Assembly (NCBI RefSeq): GCF_022376295.1
Contig: NZ_CP060140.1
Location: forward strand, 1,244,356 to 1,308,355
Source of the DNA: Nodularia sphaerocarpa UHCC 0038
Lineage (GTDB): Bacteria; Cyanobacteriota; Cyanobacteriia; Cyanobacteriales; Nostocaceae
Direction: 5' to 3'
Length of the DNA: 64,000 nucleotides
Part shown: piece after piece, positions 37,679 to 46,761 of the stretch
How the letters are laid out: each line of letters starts with the position of its first letter
Position numbering within the stretch: position 1 is the stretch's first letter
The notes under the pieces: model-generated
Databases searched by the model: none
Told to the model about the DNA's origin: nothing
The model's input: the letters and a program-made list of their open reading frames with translations, nothing else
Position numbers and translations under genes: made by a program

Positions 37679-38440
37679 TTAGTAGTTGATTAATGTCTGA
37701 CCCATACTTAAACGAGTTTTTATACCCGTACCACAAAACCGCGCATATTCGACTAATAAATTAGCCACATTTGCCAATAAAGGATCAGCCCGGTTTAAAA
37801 CTTGTAACGTTACATCGCCTACAAATCCATTCACAAAACCTTTATTTAATTGATAACTTCGCGTTTGTATTTTGTGATGTTTGAGTACCACAGCGTTACT
37901 CAGATAAGCAATTAATTCATCACTTCCTAAATAAACAGGTGCAAAAGTATTCCAGCGTTCTAACCAACTGCGGAACATTAATGTAGGTAAAGGTAGAGGT
38001 AAATTTACTCCCCCTTGAGCAAAGGCTGTAGGTGTAATAAACTGCAAATCAAAACGCCTCAATGGTTCTGGCTCATTTCCCACTAAATTTGTATATAATT
38101 CTTCATAGCTGGTGATTTCATCTTCACGGTTGATAATGTTGAACTTTGCACCGAGAAATTCTAAAGAATCGCCAAGATTTAAATGAGAAATTTCTTTTGC
38201 TGAAAGTTCATTTAATCCACACAAAGATAGTTGGTAAAATTCCTCTGGATGGAAGGTGATAAAATCTCTGGAAGTGGAAGAATAACCGATGATTCCTGAG
38301 TAAGAAACAGGGGGTATAGTGTCGCTCCCCATTTCTAAACCAAGCTGGTGATGCAGTTGCTTTACCAGTTCCAACCCATAGGAACGGGGTAAAACTGTTG
38401 ATGTCGATACAGTTAATGTCCAAGTAGAGTGAATTAGCAT
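37679..38440 (-). CDS. cas6: Cas6-type CRISPR RNA endoribonuclease (operon copy)
   Basis: 253 residues from ATG 38440, eight bases after the csm5 stop; an upstream ATG at 38470 would overlap csm5. Processes pre-crRNA inside the repeat. Ferredoxin-like RAMP halves are seen, with LQFITPTAFAQGGVNLPLPL in the middle and the C-terminal glycine-rich loop ARFCGTGIKTRLSMGQT typical of Cas6. The N-terminal half has GLELVKQLHHQLG, where a His could be catalytic. One of two Cas6 genes in the window; the other is beside the array. Confidence 0.85.
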   Translation of the reverse strand: MLIHSTWTLTVSTSTVLPRSYGLELVKQLHHQLGLEMGSDTIPPVSYSGIIGYSSTSRDFITFHPEEFYQLSLCGLNELSAKEISHLNLGDSLEFLGAKFNIINREDEITSYEELYTNLVGNEPEPLRRFDLQFITPTAFAQGGVNLPLPLPTLMFRSWLERWNTFAPVYLGSDELIAYLSNAVVLKHHKIQTRSYQLNKGFVNGFVGDVTLQVLNRADPLLANVANLLVEYARFCGTGIKTRLSMGQTLINY

Positions 38441-38445
38441 AAGTT

Positions 38446-39726
38446 TTATAAAGCTCTTAACTTCACCCATCCCGGAACAAATTTAATTTCGCCATTGCTA
38501 TTCATCACTGTTCGCCGAGATTTTGGGGCTTCAAAACCAGGTGCTTGAATACCACAAATATCGCGGATTTCTGCTCTGAGTTCGTCGTCAAAACATAACC
38601 CAACTGTGGTTCCTGTCATTCCACTACCCCAACCTATCCGTAGTGTATGGGGACATTTTTCTGCTTTGTAAATATCACGAATAAAACCAAAATCTAGGAT
38701 TTGACCATTTACATTATTATCTTTAATATCATTCCAATAATCATGTTCATAGTCCCATTGTTCTTGAGCAAAATCCTGGCATATTTGTAATAATTCATCA
38801 ATGTTATTAAATGGCAGTTTCATTCCTTGATTATGTTTGAATAATGCTAACATTTGTTTATCTATAGTAATAGTAAATTGTGTTTTTACACTTCTGACCA
38901 TTTCTACATATAAAGGGGCTTTATATTTAGCTTGATAATCAGCAAATCTACTAGAAACTAGCACTTTTGGAACTACAGGTAAATTTACAGTAACTAGTTG
39001 ACCTTTATTGTTTTTAACCTTGTGTTCAATCAATGATTCAGAATCACTAATTTTTAAACAGCGTAAAATATCTGTATTTTGACTTGTACCAGTAAATGTT
39101 TTACCTTGATAAATCAAAGAAAAATCAGAAAATAAACTATTTATTAATTCATCGTCAGCAGATGTTTGATTACGCCTATTTGTTAATTCTCCTAATCTTT
39201 CTTGGAGTTTTGTTTCGATTTCACTAATTCTGCTAGTTTGAGGAACTTTATATCTATCTGGATATTTCAATAAATGATAAGCTATGGCGGTTTTTATTGC
39301 TCCTTTGATAGATGACCCAGGAATAAATAAATATCCCATACCATTGCGAATCATGGGACGTAAATTTGAAATGTTTTCTTCCGTCCAATTGTGGCTAATT
39401 GCATCTTTGGGAAAAATGGGATTTTCGTCTGTGTCTTTTGCATTCCACCATTCATCGCCAAAGGCTTGTTTTAGAAGTCTCGTGATGTCTTGACGTTCTT
39501 CAATTGCTTGAATATAGTCGTTGAAAAAACTTCCTCCTTTTTTTAATAATCCTTTAGCTAAGGCTTCTTGATTAGGAAGATAAACTTTTTTGGTTGTCTG
39601 CACATATTCAAAAGGATTTAATCTAGGTACAGATGAGCCAATATGTAAAAGTGGACTGGTTAACTGTATGCGTTTTGATTCGTAAAAGTCAGGTTTTTTA
39701 AGTGCAGATTCAGGCACAACAACCAT
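38446..39726 (-). CDS. csm5: type III-A effector subunit Csm5
   Basis: RAMP protein capping the crRNA 3' end region of the Csm complex. 426 residues. The start of the RAMP fold reads RIQLTSPLLHIGSSVPRLNP followed by VYLPNQEALAKGLLKKG, as in Csm5; GYLFIPGSSIKGAIKTAIAY is the conserved glycine-serine loop, and RIGWGSGMTGTTVGLC lies in the C-terminal fold. Starts 4 bases after the csm4 stop. All Csm subunits here are in the order cas10-csm2-csm3-csm4-csm5. Confidence 0.9.
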   Translation of the reverse strand: MVVVPESALKKPDFYESKRIQLTSPLLHIGSSVPRLNPFEYVQTTKKVYLPNQEALAKGLLKKGGSFFNDYIQAIEERQDITRLLKQAFGDEWWNAKDTDENPIFPKDAISHNWTEENISNLRPMIRNGMGYLFIPGSSIKGAIKTAIAYHLLKYPDRYKVPQTSRISEIETKLQERLGELTNRRNQTSADDELINSLFSDFSLIYQGKTFTGTSQNTDILRCLKISDSESLIEHKVKNNKGQLVTVNLPVVPKVLVSSRFADYQAKYKAPLYVEMVRSVKTQFTITIDKQMLALFKHNQGMKLPFNNIDELLQICQDFAQEQWDYEHDYWNDIKDNNVNGQILDFGFIRDIYKAEKCPHTLRIGWGSGMTGTTVGLCFDDELRAEIRDICGIQAPGFEAPKSRRTVMNSNGEIKFVPGWVKLRAL

Positions 39727-39730
39727 GATT

Positions 39731-40783
39731 TTATTTTCCCTGTACTTTAATTGGTAAACTTAAGCTGAGACCACTCCGGTAAATACTGTGTTTTGTAAAT
39801 TCTTTTGGTTTGACATCTACCAGTTTTCCTTGTGGTGGTGCGGAAAAAACAGAACCTTCACTAAACATTCGTACCATTTGGCGACGTAACTGACTTTCTG
39901 CTATCCAACCACCCCTTTCTTGTATTTCGTAACTGGAATTTTTGAGCAAGTCTGATGATATGTCATTATCCCAAAATAAACTCATGAGGGTGTGGTGATT
40001 TCCCGCTTGAAAATTAACTACTTTATCCCAATTTTTTGGTAATTCTAACCAGCTAACTTTAAATCTTCCTGCGCCACTAGAACGTTCTCCGCCAATTCCT
40101 TCTTCTCCTAAAAGATGTAATGCAGCTTGGAGTTTATCGGCTAATTTTTCACCTTCTGGAGAGAGTTCTAAGAGAAAGTATAAACCTGCGGGGTTTTTCT
40201 CCCAATCAAATTGAACAAAGCCTGTATGATAAATATTTGTCGCTCTGGTATTTCTATCTATGGCTATTTTGGGTAGTTGTTGAATTTTGCAAGCTTTGCT
40301 GTAGTCAAATGTTCCTGCTTTTGCTAGTTTTCCTTGGGTTTTATCGGAGATATGTTTTTCTAATTCCTTAGCATCATCGATGGTGAATCCTGTTCCTTGA
40401 TACCATCTTTCCCAAATTTCTAAGGGTAAATAGTTGAGTTTTTTGTAGGCTTTGAAAAATGCTAAATCATCATCTGGGTAGTTGATGGGAAATTTCAGGG
40501 GACGGGGAAGATAGTAAATTGTATTTTCCCCCACTTGTCGATATATAAATGTAGAACTGATGCAAAAGGGAGGTATGAGTTGGGGTTGTTTATCTGTGGG
40601 AAATAGCTGTAATAATTCCTCTACTCCTTCTTTTTTAAACAACCTTGCATAGTTACTTACCCAGGCGCTAAATAAACTATCGGAACGGATGCGATCGCTC
40701 GTTTCTTCCATCCCAATTCCCACTTCCCCAAAGTGAGCTAGATTGCGTTCAAAATTCAGTTTTACTAATTTCCAAACACTCAT
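39731..40783 (-). CDS. csm4: type III-A effector subunit Csm4
   Basis: Binds the 5' repeat-derived tag of the crRNA and contacts Cas10. 350 residues. N-terminal WKLVKLNFERNLAHFGEVGI with SDRIRSDSLFSAWVSNYARL matches the Csm4 pattern, and the glycine-rich loop is GEEGIGGERSSGAGRFKVSW (about 230-250). Overlaps the csm3 stop by 4 bases (ATGA). Confidence 0.9.
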   Translation of the reverse strand: MSVWKLVKLNFERNLAHFGEVGIGMEETSDRIRSDSLFSAWVSNYARLFKKEGVEELLQLFPTDKQPQLIPPFCISSTFIYRQVGENTIYYLPRPLKFPINYPDDDLAFFKAYKKLNYLPLEIWERWYQGTGFTIDDAKELEKHISDKTQGKLAKAGTFDYSKACKIQQLPKIAIDRNTRATNIYHTGFVQFDWEKNPAGLYFLLELSPEGEKLADKLQAALHLLGEEGIGGERSSGAGRFKVSWLELPKNWDKVVNFQAGNHHTLMSLFWDNDISSDLLKNSSYEIQERGGWIAESQLRRQMVRMFSEGSVFSAPPQGKLVDVKPKEFTKHSIYRSGLSLSLPIKVQGK

Positions 40784-41853
40784 GATTCATTTCCTGGTAA
40801 TAGTCGCTGTTCGATATACTCGCGTAAGGTTCTGAAGTTATCTAACAGTGCTTGGGTGTTGGGAATGGTGTCTAAGGTTTGTAAAGCTAATGATTCTTGG
40901 GGTGCGTTGGCGATTTGGCGATATTGTTCTAAGCTGCGATAGTTAAACAGAAAATTCTCAAATTTGACCTTTCCGTAACCTCTCGAACCATGTCCACCTA
41001 GTGCGTCATCTTCGAGAAACGCCAGTGCGATCGCAATATTTTGCAAATCTTCAACCGTTTCCTTTGGATCTGGATTTTCCACAGTATAAACTAACTCAAA
41101 ATTGAATTTTGCCCCTGCTGGTACACGTTCTACTTGTCTGGGGTTCGCTGCTGCTGTTACTCTATCAATACCATTTTCAAATTTCCACTCGGTCATATAT
41201 AAACCAGTATCAACTCTTTCTAGTAAAGCAATTGAGCTATCTAATAAGTGACAATCTCTCACAATTAAACGCGCAGGCGTATTTCGTCCTTTAACTTTTA
41301 CATATTGCTCTTTAATTTCCCCATCTTTAGCTTCTTCCCCTTGTTTTGCAAATCTTGCAAATCTATTTTTCTCATCCGCAGGTCTAATAATGATGCGTTC
41401 TTCAATATTAGGTACACGAGCTAATTCTTCTTGATTAGCCACATCAGTTTTCACCCAAAAATTAGTACCTGTTGAACCAAAGAGTCTGGAAAGTTTGCAA
41501 TTTTTAGAACCATCAAATTTGATCAATATTGATGAATTGTCTGTTTTCATTTCTGTATAACCATCTACTAAGTCATCACTTTCATAGCGATAAGTACCAC
41601 TACCACCATGACGATTTAGAGGTAATTTCCATAAACGCTCTAAAATTGCTCGTAATTTGCCTTTAACAGATGAACCTGGTAAATAAGGATGACGCGTTAC
41701 CGGATTACGAATAACTGGTTTATCTAGTCCACCAATGTCTAATCTTTCACCACCACCACCAATGTGAATACCAGTTTCTACCTTGAGAGTACTGTTAATT
41801 GTTACCTTACCTACTAATTCTTTGGATTCAAATCTATTTGTTGAGAATGTCAT
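40780..41853 (-). CDS. csm3: type III-A backbone subunit Csm3 (target RNA nuclease)
   Basis: Forms the filament along the crRNA and cuts target RNA every six bases. 357 residues, clearly longer than the common 210-250, owing to extra sequence in about residues 85-200. The core motifs are intact: TGIHIGGGGERLDIGG, then the expected catalytic Asp44 in GGLDKPVIRNP, the loop YLPGSSVKGKLRAILERLW, LFGSTG and the C-terminal GGHGSRGYGKVKF. Overlaps csm2 and csm4 by 4 bases each. RNA cleavage should therefore be retained. Confidence 0.9.
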   Translation of the reverse strand: MTFSTNRFESKELVGKVTINSTLKVETGIHIGGGGERLDIGGLDKPVIRNPVTRHPYLPGSSVKGKLRAILERLWKLPLNRHGGSGTYRYESDDLVDGYTEMKTDNSSILIKFDGSKNCKLSRLFGSTGTNFWVKTDVANQEELARVPNIEERIIIRPADEKNRFARFAKQGEEAKDGEIKEQYVKVKGRNTPARLIVRDCHLLDSSIALLERVDTGLYMTEWKFENGIDRVTAAANPRQVERVPAGAKFNFELVYTVENPDPKETVEDLQNIAIALAFLEDDALGGHGSRGYGKVKFENFLFNYRSLEQYRQIANAPQESLALQTLDTIPNTQALLDNFRTLREYIEQRLLPGNES

Positions 41854-42308
41854 TGGTCTTGTCCTCCGGCTGCTTTATGATAAGCAATTATTGATTCAAT
41901 TAATTGAACAAATCTATCAAAATCTTTCGTTGTCTTCACTTGTTTAATTGCTGCTTCCAATACTTGCTTAAAAGGTGCAACTGGTCCCAAATCTTTATTA
42001 TTCTTTTGTTGTCGCGCAGCAGCATAAGCAAGTTGAGGTCGTAGAAAAATTAAATCATCTTTAATTACATTGAAATCCCTTGTCTCGGTTTTATCTAGTT
42101 TTGATTTTAGACGTTTAACAGCATCCAAAAACTTACGTATTTGATTAGTTTTAAGTTGTATTTTTACAAGTTCTTTACCAAGTTTTTCAGTATGATTTAC
42201 CAAGTCACGAATCTCATATTCTTGGAAACCTAAAGTGAATTTATCAATCTTATTAACCATTGTGAGGCTAATATCTTCGCTGTTTCTAGGTATAGGTGTT
42301 TGTGTCAT
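41850..42308 (-). CDS. csm2: type III-A small subunit Csm2
   Basis: 152 residues, all helical. The conserved FLRPQLAYAAARQ motif and the C-terminal helix ending in FVQLIESIIAYHKAAGG identify Csm2, not Cmr5. The small subunits line the belly of the complex beside the crRNA-target duplex. Overlaps cas10 and csm3 by 4 bases each, so the operon is tightly coupled. An N-terminal tail of about 25 polar residues precedes the fold. Confidence 0.88.
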   Translation of the reverse strand: MTQTPIPRNSEDISLTMVNKIDKFTLGFQEYEIRDLVNHTEKLGKELVKIQLKTNQIRKFLDAVKRLKSKLDKTETRDFNVIKDDLIFLRPQLAYAAARQQKNNKDLGPVAPFKQVLEAAIKQVKTTKDFDRFVQLIESIIAYHKAAGGQDQ

Positions 42309-44599
42309 GATTCTGATGAACGGTTTAATAATTCAATCCAAGTGGCGATCGCTCGAAAATAAGGCGCATTATACGGATTTTTTAAGGAAGTCCGAAAATC
42401 GCTATCTTCTAGGACATTTTTGGGTAATCTCGCTAGGGTGTAAGCTATCTTGGGTAAATGCAAATAATAACGAGTTCCTAAAGCCTCCTGTGATTTTTTA
42501 TCTTCTTGAAACTTTTTTAACGCCTGTTCTTGGATTTCTGCGGTGATCAGCAGGTTACGGACAAAATTACGGGAATAATTCACCCCAATATCTTGCTGTT
42601 CTAATCTCTCAACAAAGGGGTAAACACCGAATAGACTTGGTAGTTTTTCGGAATGCAGATAGTTTTTCACATCATCATCAAGATGCTTAAAATTCTGTCT
42701 TCCTCGCCATTCATCCCATTTGAAAACTTCACCAAATAAGCCTAAACTGTCTCTACCATTGTCTTTAGCAGCATCTTCAGCTATTTTTGACAATTTTGCA
42801 GCTTGATATAACGGAAATTTAATATCATCAATACTGATTCCACCTGAAAGGGTAATATGTTCATTATTACCTGTATAGGTACGAAATGATTGATAAATTT
42901 CAAAGGCAAATTCTACAATTTCACTCCATGCGCCACTGATAAATAAATCATCACCACCAGCGTAAATAAATAGTATATTTAATCCCTGTTCATCTGGCTT
43001 GACTGGTTTAATTGTATCAGTAATTTTCAGGTTTATATATGCGGCCAAAGTGTTGAGGTAAACTTTAAAAAAATAACTCATTTGGCGAGATAATCCAGCG
43101 AGTCTGGATAAAGTTTGTTTTTCACCTAAACCTTTAGCAAATATTTGTCCTAATCGGTCTACATCCATTCGGAGATAACCAACTCTGTTAGCACCTTGGG
43201 CTTTTTCGGACATCTCCTCAGCACGCATAAAGCCTCTTGGTTCTGCTGGAATTTCAGAGTTTTGCTTACCTTCCTTACCGTAGTTACCTAATAATAGGGG
43301 AGCAGCATTTTCAAAATGCTTAAATTGATAATGTTCTAACTGCCAATCATTGACTAACAAAACTATATCAGAATCATGATCTATTTGTTTCCATTTTTTG
43401 AACAAATGATAATGTATTTCTCCAGAAGTAAGTTTAAATGAGAGTGTATGTAAGGCATTTTTAACACTTTTATTGGTTGAGCGCACAATTGCTTTTACTT
43501 CCAACAATTGACTTCCTAAATCAAACATACTCCGACAAGTTCCGCAGGCTAAAACTGAATCAGGTTCCTGGGAATTAAGCGGTTTTAAAATTTCTACATC
43601 GTCACGATGACAGACGCGACAAGGTTCATGGCTATAACGTGGGGCGATAAATTCACTAATTTGATTTTCTGCAAATTTACGAGATTTATATACAGCTAAA
43701 TCTTTTGTTGCTTTTGACCAATGTTCAGCAAATTTATCTTTAAGTTCGGTAACGGGAAATTTTAAACAATCTAAAGCCAGAAATACTTTACCTTCAAATT
43801 CTGCCAAAAGCCATTCGTTAAACTGCTGGCGGATTTTTTGGACAATATTTTGATTTTCTGCGGTTCCAGATGCCAAAATATACAAGTTACCACCACCTGC
43901 ATAAATTATATTTGTCCTGGGTAACTTAAGTTGCTCTAATAATTGTTGTACAACTTCTTCTGTAACTAATTCTAAATAAAAACTTCTCGCCCTTAATGAC
44001 TTCAGCGCCCCTTCTGATGAAATGCTATATATAAATTTTTGAATCCCTGATAAATCACCTGCAATTAAACTAATTTCTTTATTAGGATTATTCAATAAAG
44101 CAACTGCAACACCTGCTGTGGTTCTGGCTATGTCTACCAAGGCTACATCCGCTTCACCAAAACTCAGACATGAGCCAAATTTTTCTAATATCAGCATCAA
44201 TAAAGATAGGTTTTCCCAGTTATGTTTGAGATATTTTGAAAGTGCGTTATTAATCTCTGTTTTAAAGGCTTGCTGTTGTTCTGAACTAGGTGCAGAATTT
44301 AAGGGATAAGGAATATCAGGATATTCTTTATCTTTATGGTCATTGTCAATCGCTTTGAGTGGATGATAATGTTTTGTTGCTTGTGTCTGAGGTTTATCAG
44401 ATAAGTTTATGCTGTCAAATACTAAGCTTAATATTCCAACTTTTGTCTCTGGTTTCCAGACTAATATTTCCTTTGCTCTAGTAACTTCTGGAAATTCATG
44501 ATTATCTAGAGGAGGATGAGCAAAATTAGCCCATTTAGCCAAAGCTGAAATCGCCTGTTGAACAACTTGTAATGCAACCTTTTCAGAACTTGTCACCAT
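42305..44599 (-). CDS. cas10: Cas10/Csm1, cyclic oligoadenylate synthase, HD motif not seen
   Basis: Large subunit of the type III-A complex. 764 residues. The Palm2 cyclase motif is intact: LFIYAGGDDLFISG (GGDD at 548-551), so conversion of ATP to cyclic oligoadenylate is expected. The first Palm domain has NIIYAGGGNLYILASG. A zinc ribbon is formed by CRVCHRDD and CGTCRSMF. The N-terminal region, where Csm1 normally carries an HDxGK nuclease motif, reads AISALAKWANFAHPPLDNHE with no His-Asp pair, so single-strand DNase activity is probably lost. First gene of the operon. Confidence 0.92.
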   Translation of the reverse strand: MVTSSEKVALQVVQQAISALAKWANFAHPPLDNHEFPEVTRAKEILVWKPETKVGILSLVFDSINLSDKPQTQATKHYHPLKAIDNDHKDKEYPDIPYPLNSAPSSEQQQAFKTEINNALSKYLKHNWENLSLLMLILEKFGSCLSFGEADVALVDIARTTAGVAVALLNNPNKEISLIAGDLSGIQKFIYSISSEGALKSLRARSFYLELVTEEVVQQLLEQLKLPRTNIIYAGGGNLYILASGTAENQNIVQKIRQQFNEWLLAEFEGKVFLALDCLKFPVTELKDKFAEHWSKATKDLAVYKSRKFAENQISEFIAPRYSHEPCRVCHRDDVEILKPLNSQEPDSVLACGTCRSMFDLGSQLLEVKAIVRSTNKSVKNALHTLSFKLTSGEIHYHLFKKWKQIDHDSDIVLLVNDWQLEHYQFKHFENAAPLLLGNYGKEGKQNSEIPAEPRGFMRAEEMSEKAQGANRVGYLRMDVDRLGQIFAKGLGEKQTLSRLAGLSRQMSYFFKVYLNTLAAYINLKITDTIKPVKPDEQGLNILFIYAGGDDLFISGAWSEIVEFAFEIYQSFRTYTGNNEHITLSGGISIDDIKFPLYQAAKLSKIAEDAAKDNGRDSLGLFGEVFKWDEWRGRQNFKHLDDDVKNYLHSEKLPSLFGVYPFVERLEQQDIGVNYSRNFVRNLLITAEIQEQALKKFQEDKKSQEALGTRYYLHLPKIAYTLARLPKNVLEDSDFRTSLKNPYNAPYFRAIATWIELLNRSSES

Positions 44600-44639
44600 A
44601 AAATCTTGTTATTACTGAAACTGCAAATTTTATCTGAAC

Positions 44640-44892
44640 TGGAATACTCAGCGCCCCTTGTTTTAATCGTTCCTCTACAACCGCGCGCCTGAACTATGGG
44701 ACGATTAGAAATATCCTCGTCTGGTGCGAAGTCATGAATATCACCAGTTTAAAACGGCAAAACAGTATCAATTATATCTTCTTGAGTATGGAACTCACTA
44801 TCAAGATTTCCAATGATAGGGATATTTAAATTTTGCCAAAATTCTGGTAATTTCCGTATATATTCGGTTTTTTTAGCGCCAGATAAAGGATA
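44640..44892 (-). pseudogene. decayed coding remnant between csx3 and cas10
   Basis: The 250 bases after the csx3 stop remain in one frame that reads like protein (for example KKTEYIRKLPEFWQNLNIP, then IIGNLDSEFHTQEDIID) but is broken by TGA at the csx3 end and TAA after DTVLPF, then continues as TGDIHDFAPDEDISNRPIVQ to near 44640. It is in frame with csx3, so it may be the remains of a C-terminal domain or of an adjacent CRISPR-associated gene. I do not recognise the family. The final segment approaching cas10 also serves as its upstream region. Confidence 0.45.
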
Positions 44893-45198
44893 TCAATCAA
44901 TTAAATCACCGAGTTTATATGCGGGGTTGTGTGTAATAGAAATTACATATTTGCCTAATTTAGGGTCAAAGAAACCAATAGCACCGTAAATATGACTAAG
45001 TTTATGAGCTAAAACAAAGGCTACAGGTATAGAAATCGGCCCGTTAATCTTTAGCAGTTGTCCTCCTGTGAGTTCTCCTGATGTGGTCATTTCCTCAAGT
45101 CGCGCGGCTGCATCCTTGACAATTTGGTCATTCTGAGCGGTTTCGCCAAATCTCACTCGTAATATCCCGTCTTTGAATTCGATGTTGTAGGTAGTCAT
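44893..45198 (-). CDS. csx3: stand-alone Csx3 (Crn3-type ring nuclease)
   Basis: 101 residues, the normal size of single-domain Csx3. The pattern LLKINGPISIPVAFVLAHKL, then IGFFDPKLGKYVISITHN and LGDLID aligns by eye with the Csx3 domain of the fusion protein at 35325 (ISGRAPIWLYAYLVHE, CYDPRLGAIVVATHTH, IGDVILID). Csx3 dismantles cyclic tetra-adenylate as a tetramer and so limits the cOA alarm. It sits upstream of cas10 on the same strand, separated by the decayed stretch, and would plausibly be co-expressed with it. Divergence from the fusion copy suggests separate origin. Confidence 0.8.
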   Translation of the reverse strand: MTTYNIEFKDGILRVRFGETAQNDQIVKDAAARLEEMTTSGELTGGQLLKINGPISIPVAFVLAHKLSHIYGAIGFFDPKLGKYVISITHNPAYKLGDLID

Positions 45199-45287
45199 TG
45201 CTGCGGTGTTTTTCCATCAATAGCTACATCATACACGGGCGCTAGAAGAGGCTGCTTCCAATGGGCTGGATGTTGATTTGAGTTATC

Positions 45288-45487
45288 TCATATCTTGCAC
45301 CAGGCGACTAGAAGTCGCGGCTACACAGGCGAAACCCACCTACGTGGGTTGAAAACCTTGATTTTCTGTTAGTCCTCGTAGGCGGTCACTGAGCTTGTCG
45401 ATAGCGTAGCGTGGCGTTAGCCATAGTGCGGACTTAGTTTGTATAGCTGTGATTTCCAAGGGTTCCAGGGTTAGGTGCAAGATGTGA
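45288..45487. mobile_element. about 200-bp MITE-like element
   Basis: Ends TCATATCTTGCACC and (reverse complement) TCACATCTTGCACC match at 13 of 14 positions. The flanks GTTATC (left) and GTTATG (right) may be an imperfect target duplication. The interior carries a module (GACTAGAAGTCGCGGCTACA, CCCACCTACGTGGGTT) shared with the MITE at 57118 and with 28785-28885. Non-coding. Confidence 0.5.
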
Positions 45488-45523
45488 GTTATGATATTTT
45501 TGCTACTTTGACCAGAAATAACT

Positions 45524-46462
45524 GTGAGTGAAGTACGAGCCGATTATGATGGTGCTTGGAAGGAAGGTGTAGAACAATATTTTGAAGCGTTTCTAGCATT
45601 CTTTTTTCCAGAAATTCAAGCAGAAATTGACTGGACGCGAGGCTATGAGTTTCTTGACAAAGAACTTCAGCAATTGATGAGAGAATCTGAGGTTGGTAAG
45701 CAAGTCGTCGATAAGCTGATTAAAATTTGGCTAAATGATGGAAAGGAAACCTGGCTGTTGGTACATTTGGAAATTCAAAGTCAAGTTGATCCCAACTTTG
45801 CTAAACGGATGTTTTCGTACCATTACAGAATTTTTGACCGTTATAACCAAGAAGTTGTGAGCTTGGCAATTTTGGGGGATAATCAACCAAATTGGCGATC
45901 GCAAGAATACAGTTATGGACGCTGGGGATGTAGGCTGAGTCTGCAATTTCCCATTGTGAAACTACTGGACTATGAAGCCCGTTGGTTAGAATTAGAACAA
46001 AGTGATAGTCCTTTTGCTGTACTCGTGATGGCGCACCTGCGGACACAAGCGACAACTCAAGATTTAACAGGTCGATTGCGCTGGAAGTTGAGCCTGATTA
46101 AACGAATGTATGAGTTAGGCTATAGTAGAGATAAAATCTCTCAGCTATTCCGGTTGCTGGACAGATTAATGACTTTACCACCGGATTTGGACTTGAATTT
46201 CAAAACTGAATTGAAGCGTTTTGAGGCTGAAAAAGAGATGAGATACATAACAAGCATAGAACGCATAGGTATAGCAGAGGCTACCCAGCAATCTATAGCT
46301 AAGATACTTAAACTGCGATTTCAAGATGTTCCTCCTGATTTAGTGGAACAACTCAATAAATTATATGATATTGAATCGCTGAATCAGCTATTGGAAAAAG
46401 CTGTCACCACAGCATCAATTGCTGAGTTTCAGCAAGAATTAAACCAGGATGCTGTTGAGTAA
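45524..46462 (+). CDS. Rpn-like PD-(D/E)XK nuclease with DUF4351-like tail
   Basis: 312 residues from GTG 45524. The N-terminal half has the Rpn/transposase-like nuclease pattern: YEFLDKELQQLM, then WLLVHLEIQSQVDPNFAKRM (acidic-x-Q/K core), AYHYR-type segment SYHYRIFDRYNQ and VSLAILGD. The C-terminus (SIAKILKLRFQDVPPDLVEQ through the ELNQDAVE end) resembles DUF4351. Such proteins are multicopy in filamentous cyanobacteria and are linked to recombination. It lies just upstream of the CRISPR leader in the same orientation, but a functional link to CRISPR is not implied. Confidence 0.75.
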   Translation: MSEVRADYDGAWKEGVEQYFEAFLAFFFPEIQAEIDWTRGYEFLDKELQQLMRESEVGKQVVDKLIKIWLNDGKETWLLVHLEIQSQVDPNFAKRMFSYHYRIFDRYNQEVVSLAILGDNQPNWRSQEYSYGRWGCRLSLQFPIVKLLDYEARWLELEQSDSPFAVLVMAHLRTQATTQDLTGRLRWKLSLIKRMYELGYSRDKISQLFRLLDRLMTLPPDLDLNFKTELKRFEAEKEMRYITSIERIGIAEATQQSIAKILKLRFQDVPPDLVEQLNKLYDIESLNQLLEKAVTTASIAEFQQELNQDAVE

Positions 46463-46761
46463 ATTCATCGCACCCTACCCCCCAAGCTGTATAGAAATGT
46501 CTGGGCTGTGATGTTTGATCAAATACTGGACAAGCTCAAATAATCGGTTTATGATTTTTATTAGCTTGATTTTTGGCAGACCTCTAGTGAGGTCAAAAAC
46601 CCTGGGGGGTTCGCCAAATCGCCAGAACCTTGATAATTCAATAGTTATAGCGTTTCCACTGTTTCTGTTAGCAGTGTTTCAGGCTTATTTCTTGGTCAGA
46701 AAATATAGTTTTGCCAATTTCGCCTCTAGAACCTGCTCAGATATTACGTTTCAAATGGCGG
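46463..46761 (+). promoter_or_regulatory. putative CRISPR leader
   Basis: The A/T-rich stretch directly before the first repeat. It includes GACCTCTAGTGAGGTC, an inverted repeat, then CAAAAACCCTGGGGGGTTCG (about 46592-46611), a block typical of cyanobacterial CRISPR leaders. Leader side is inferred because the most divergent repeat is at the opposite end. Confidence 0.65.

Noticed and set aside
36745..45198. Type III-B (Cmr) assignment
   Set aside because: The small subunit has the Csm2 motif FLRPQLAYAAARQ, and the RAMP set fits Csm3/4/5; no Cmr1, Cmr6 or Cmr5 was seen.
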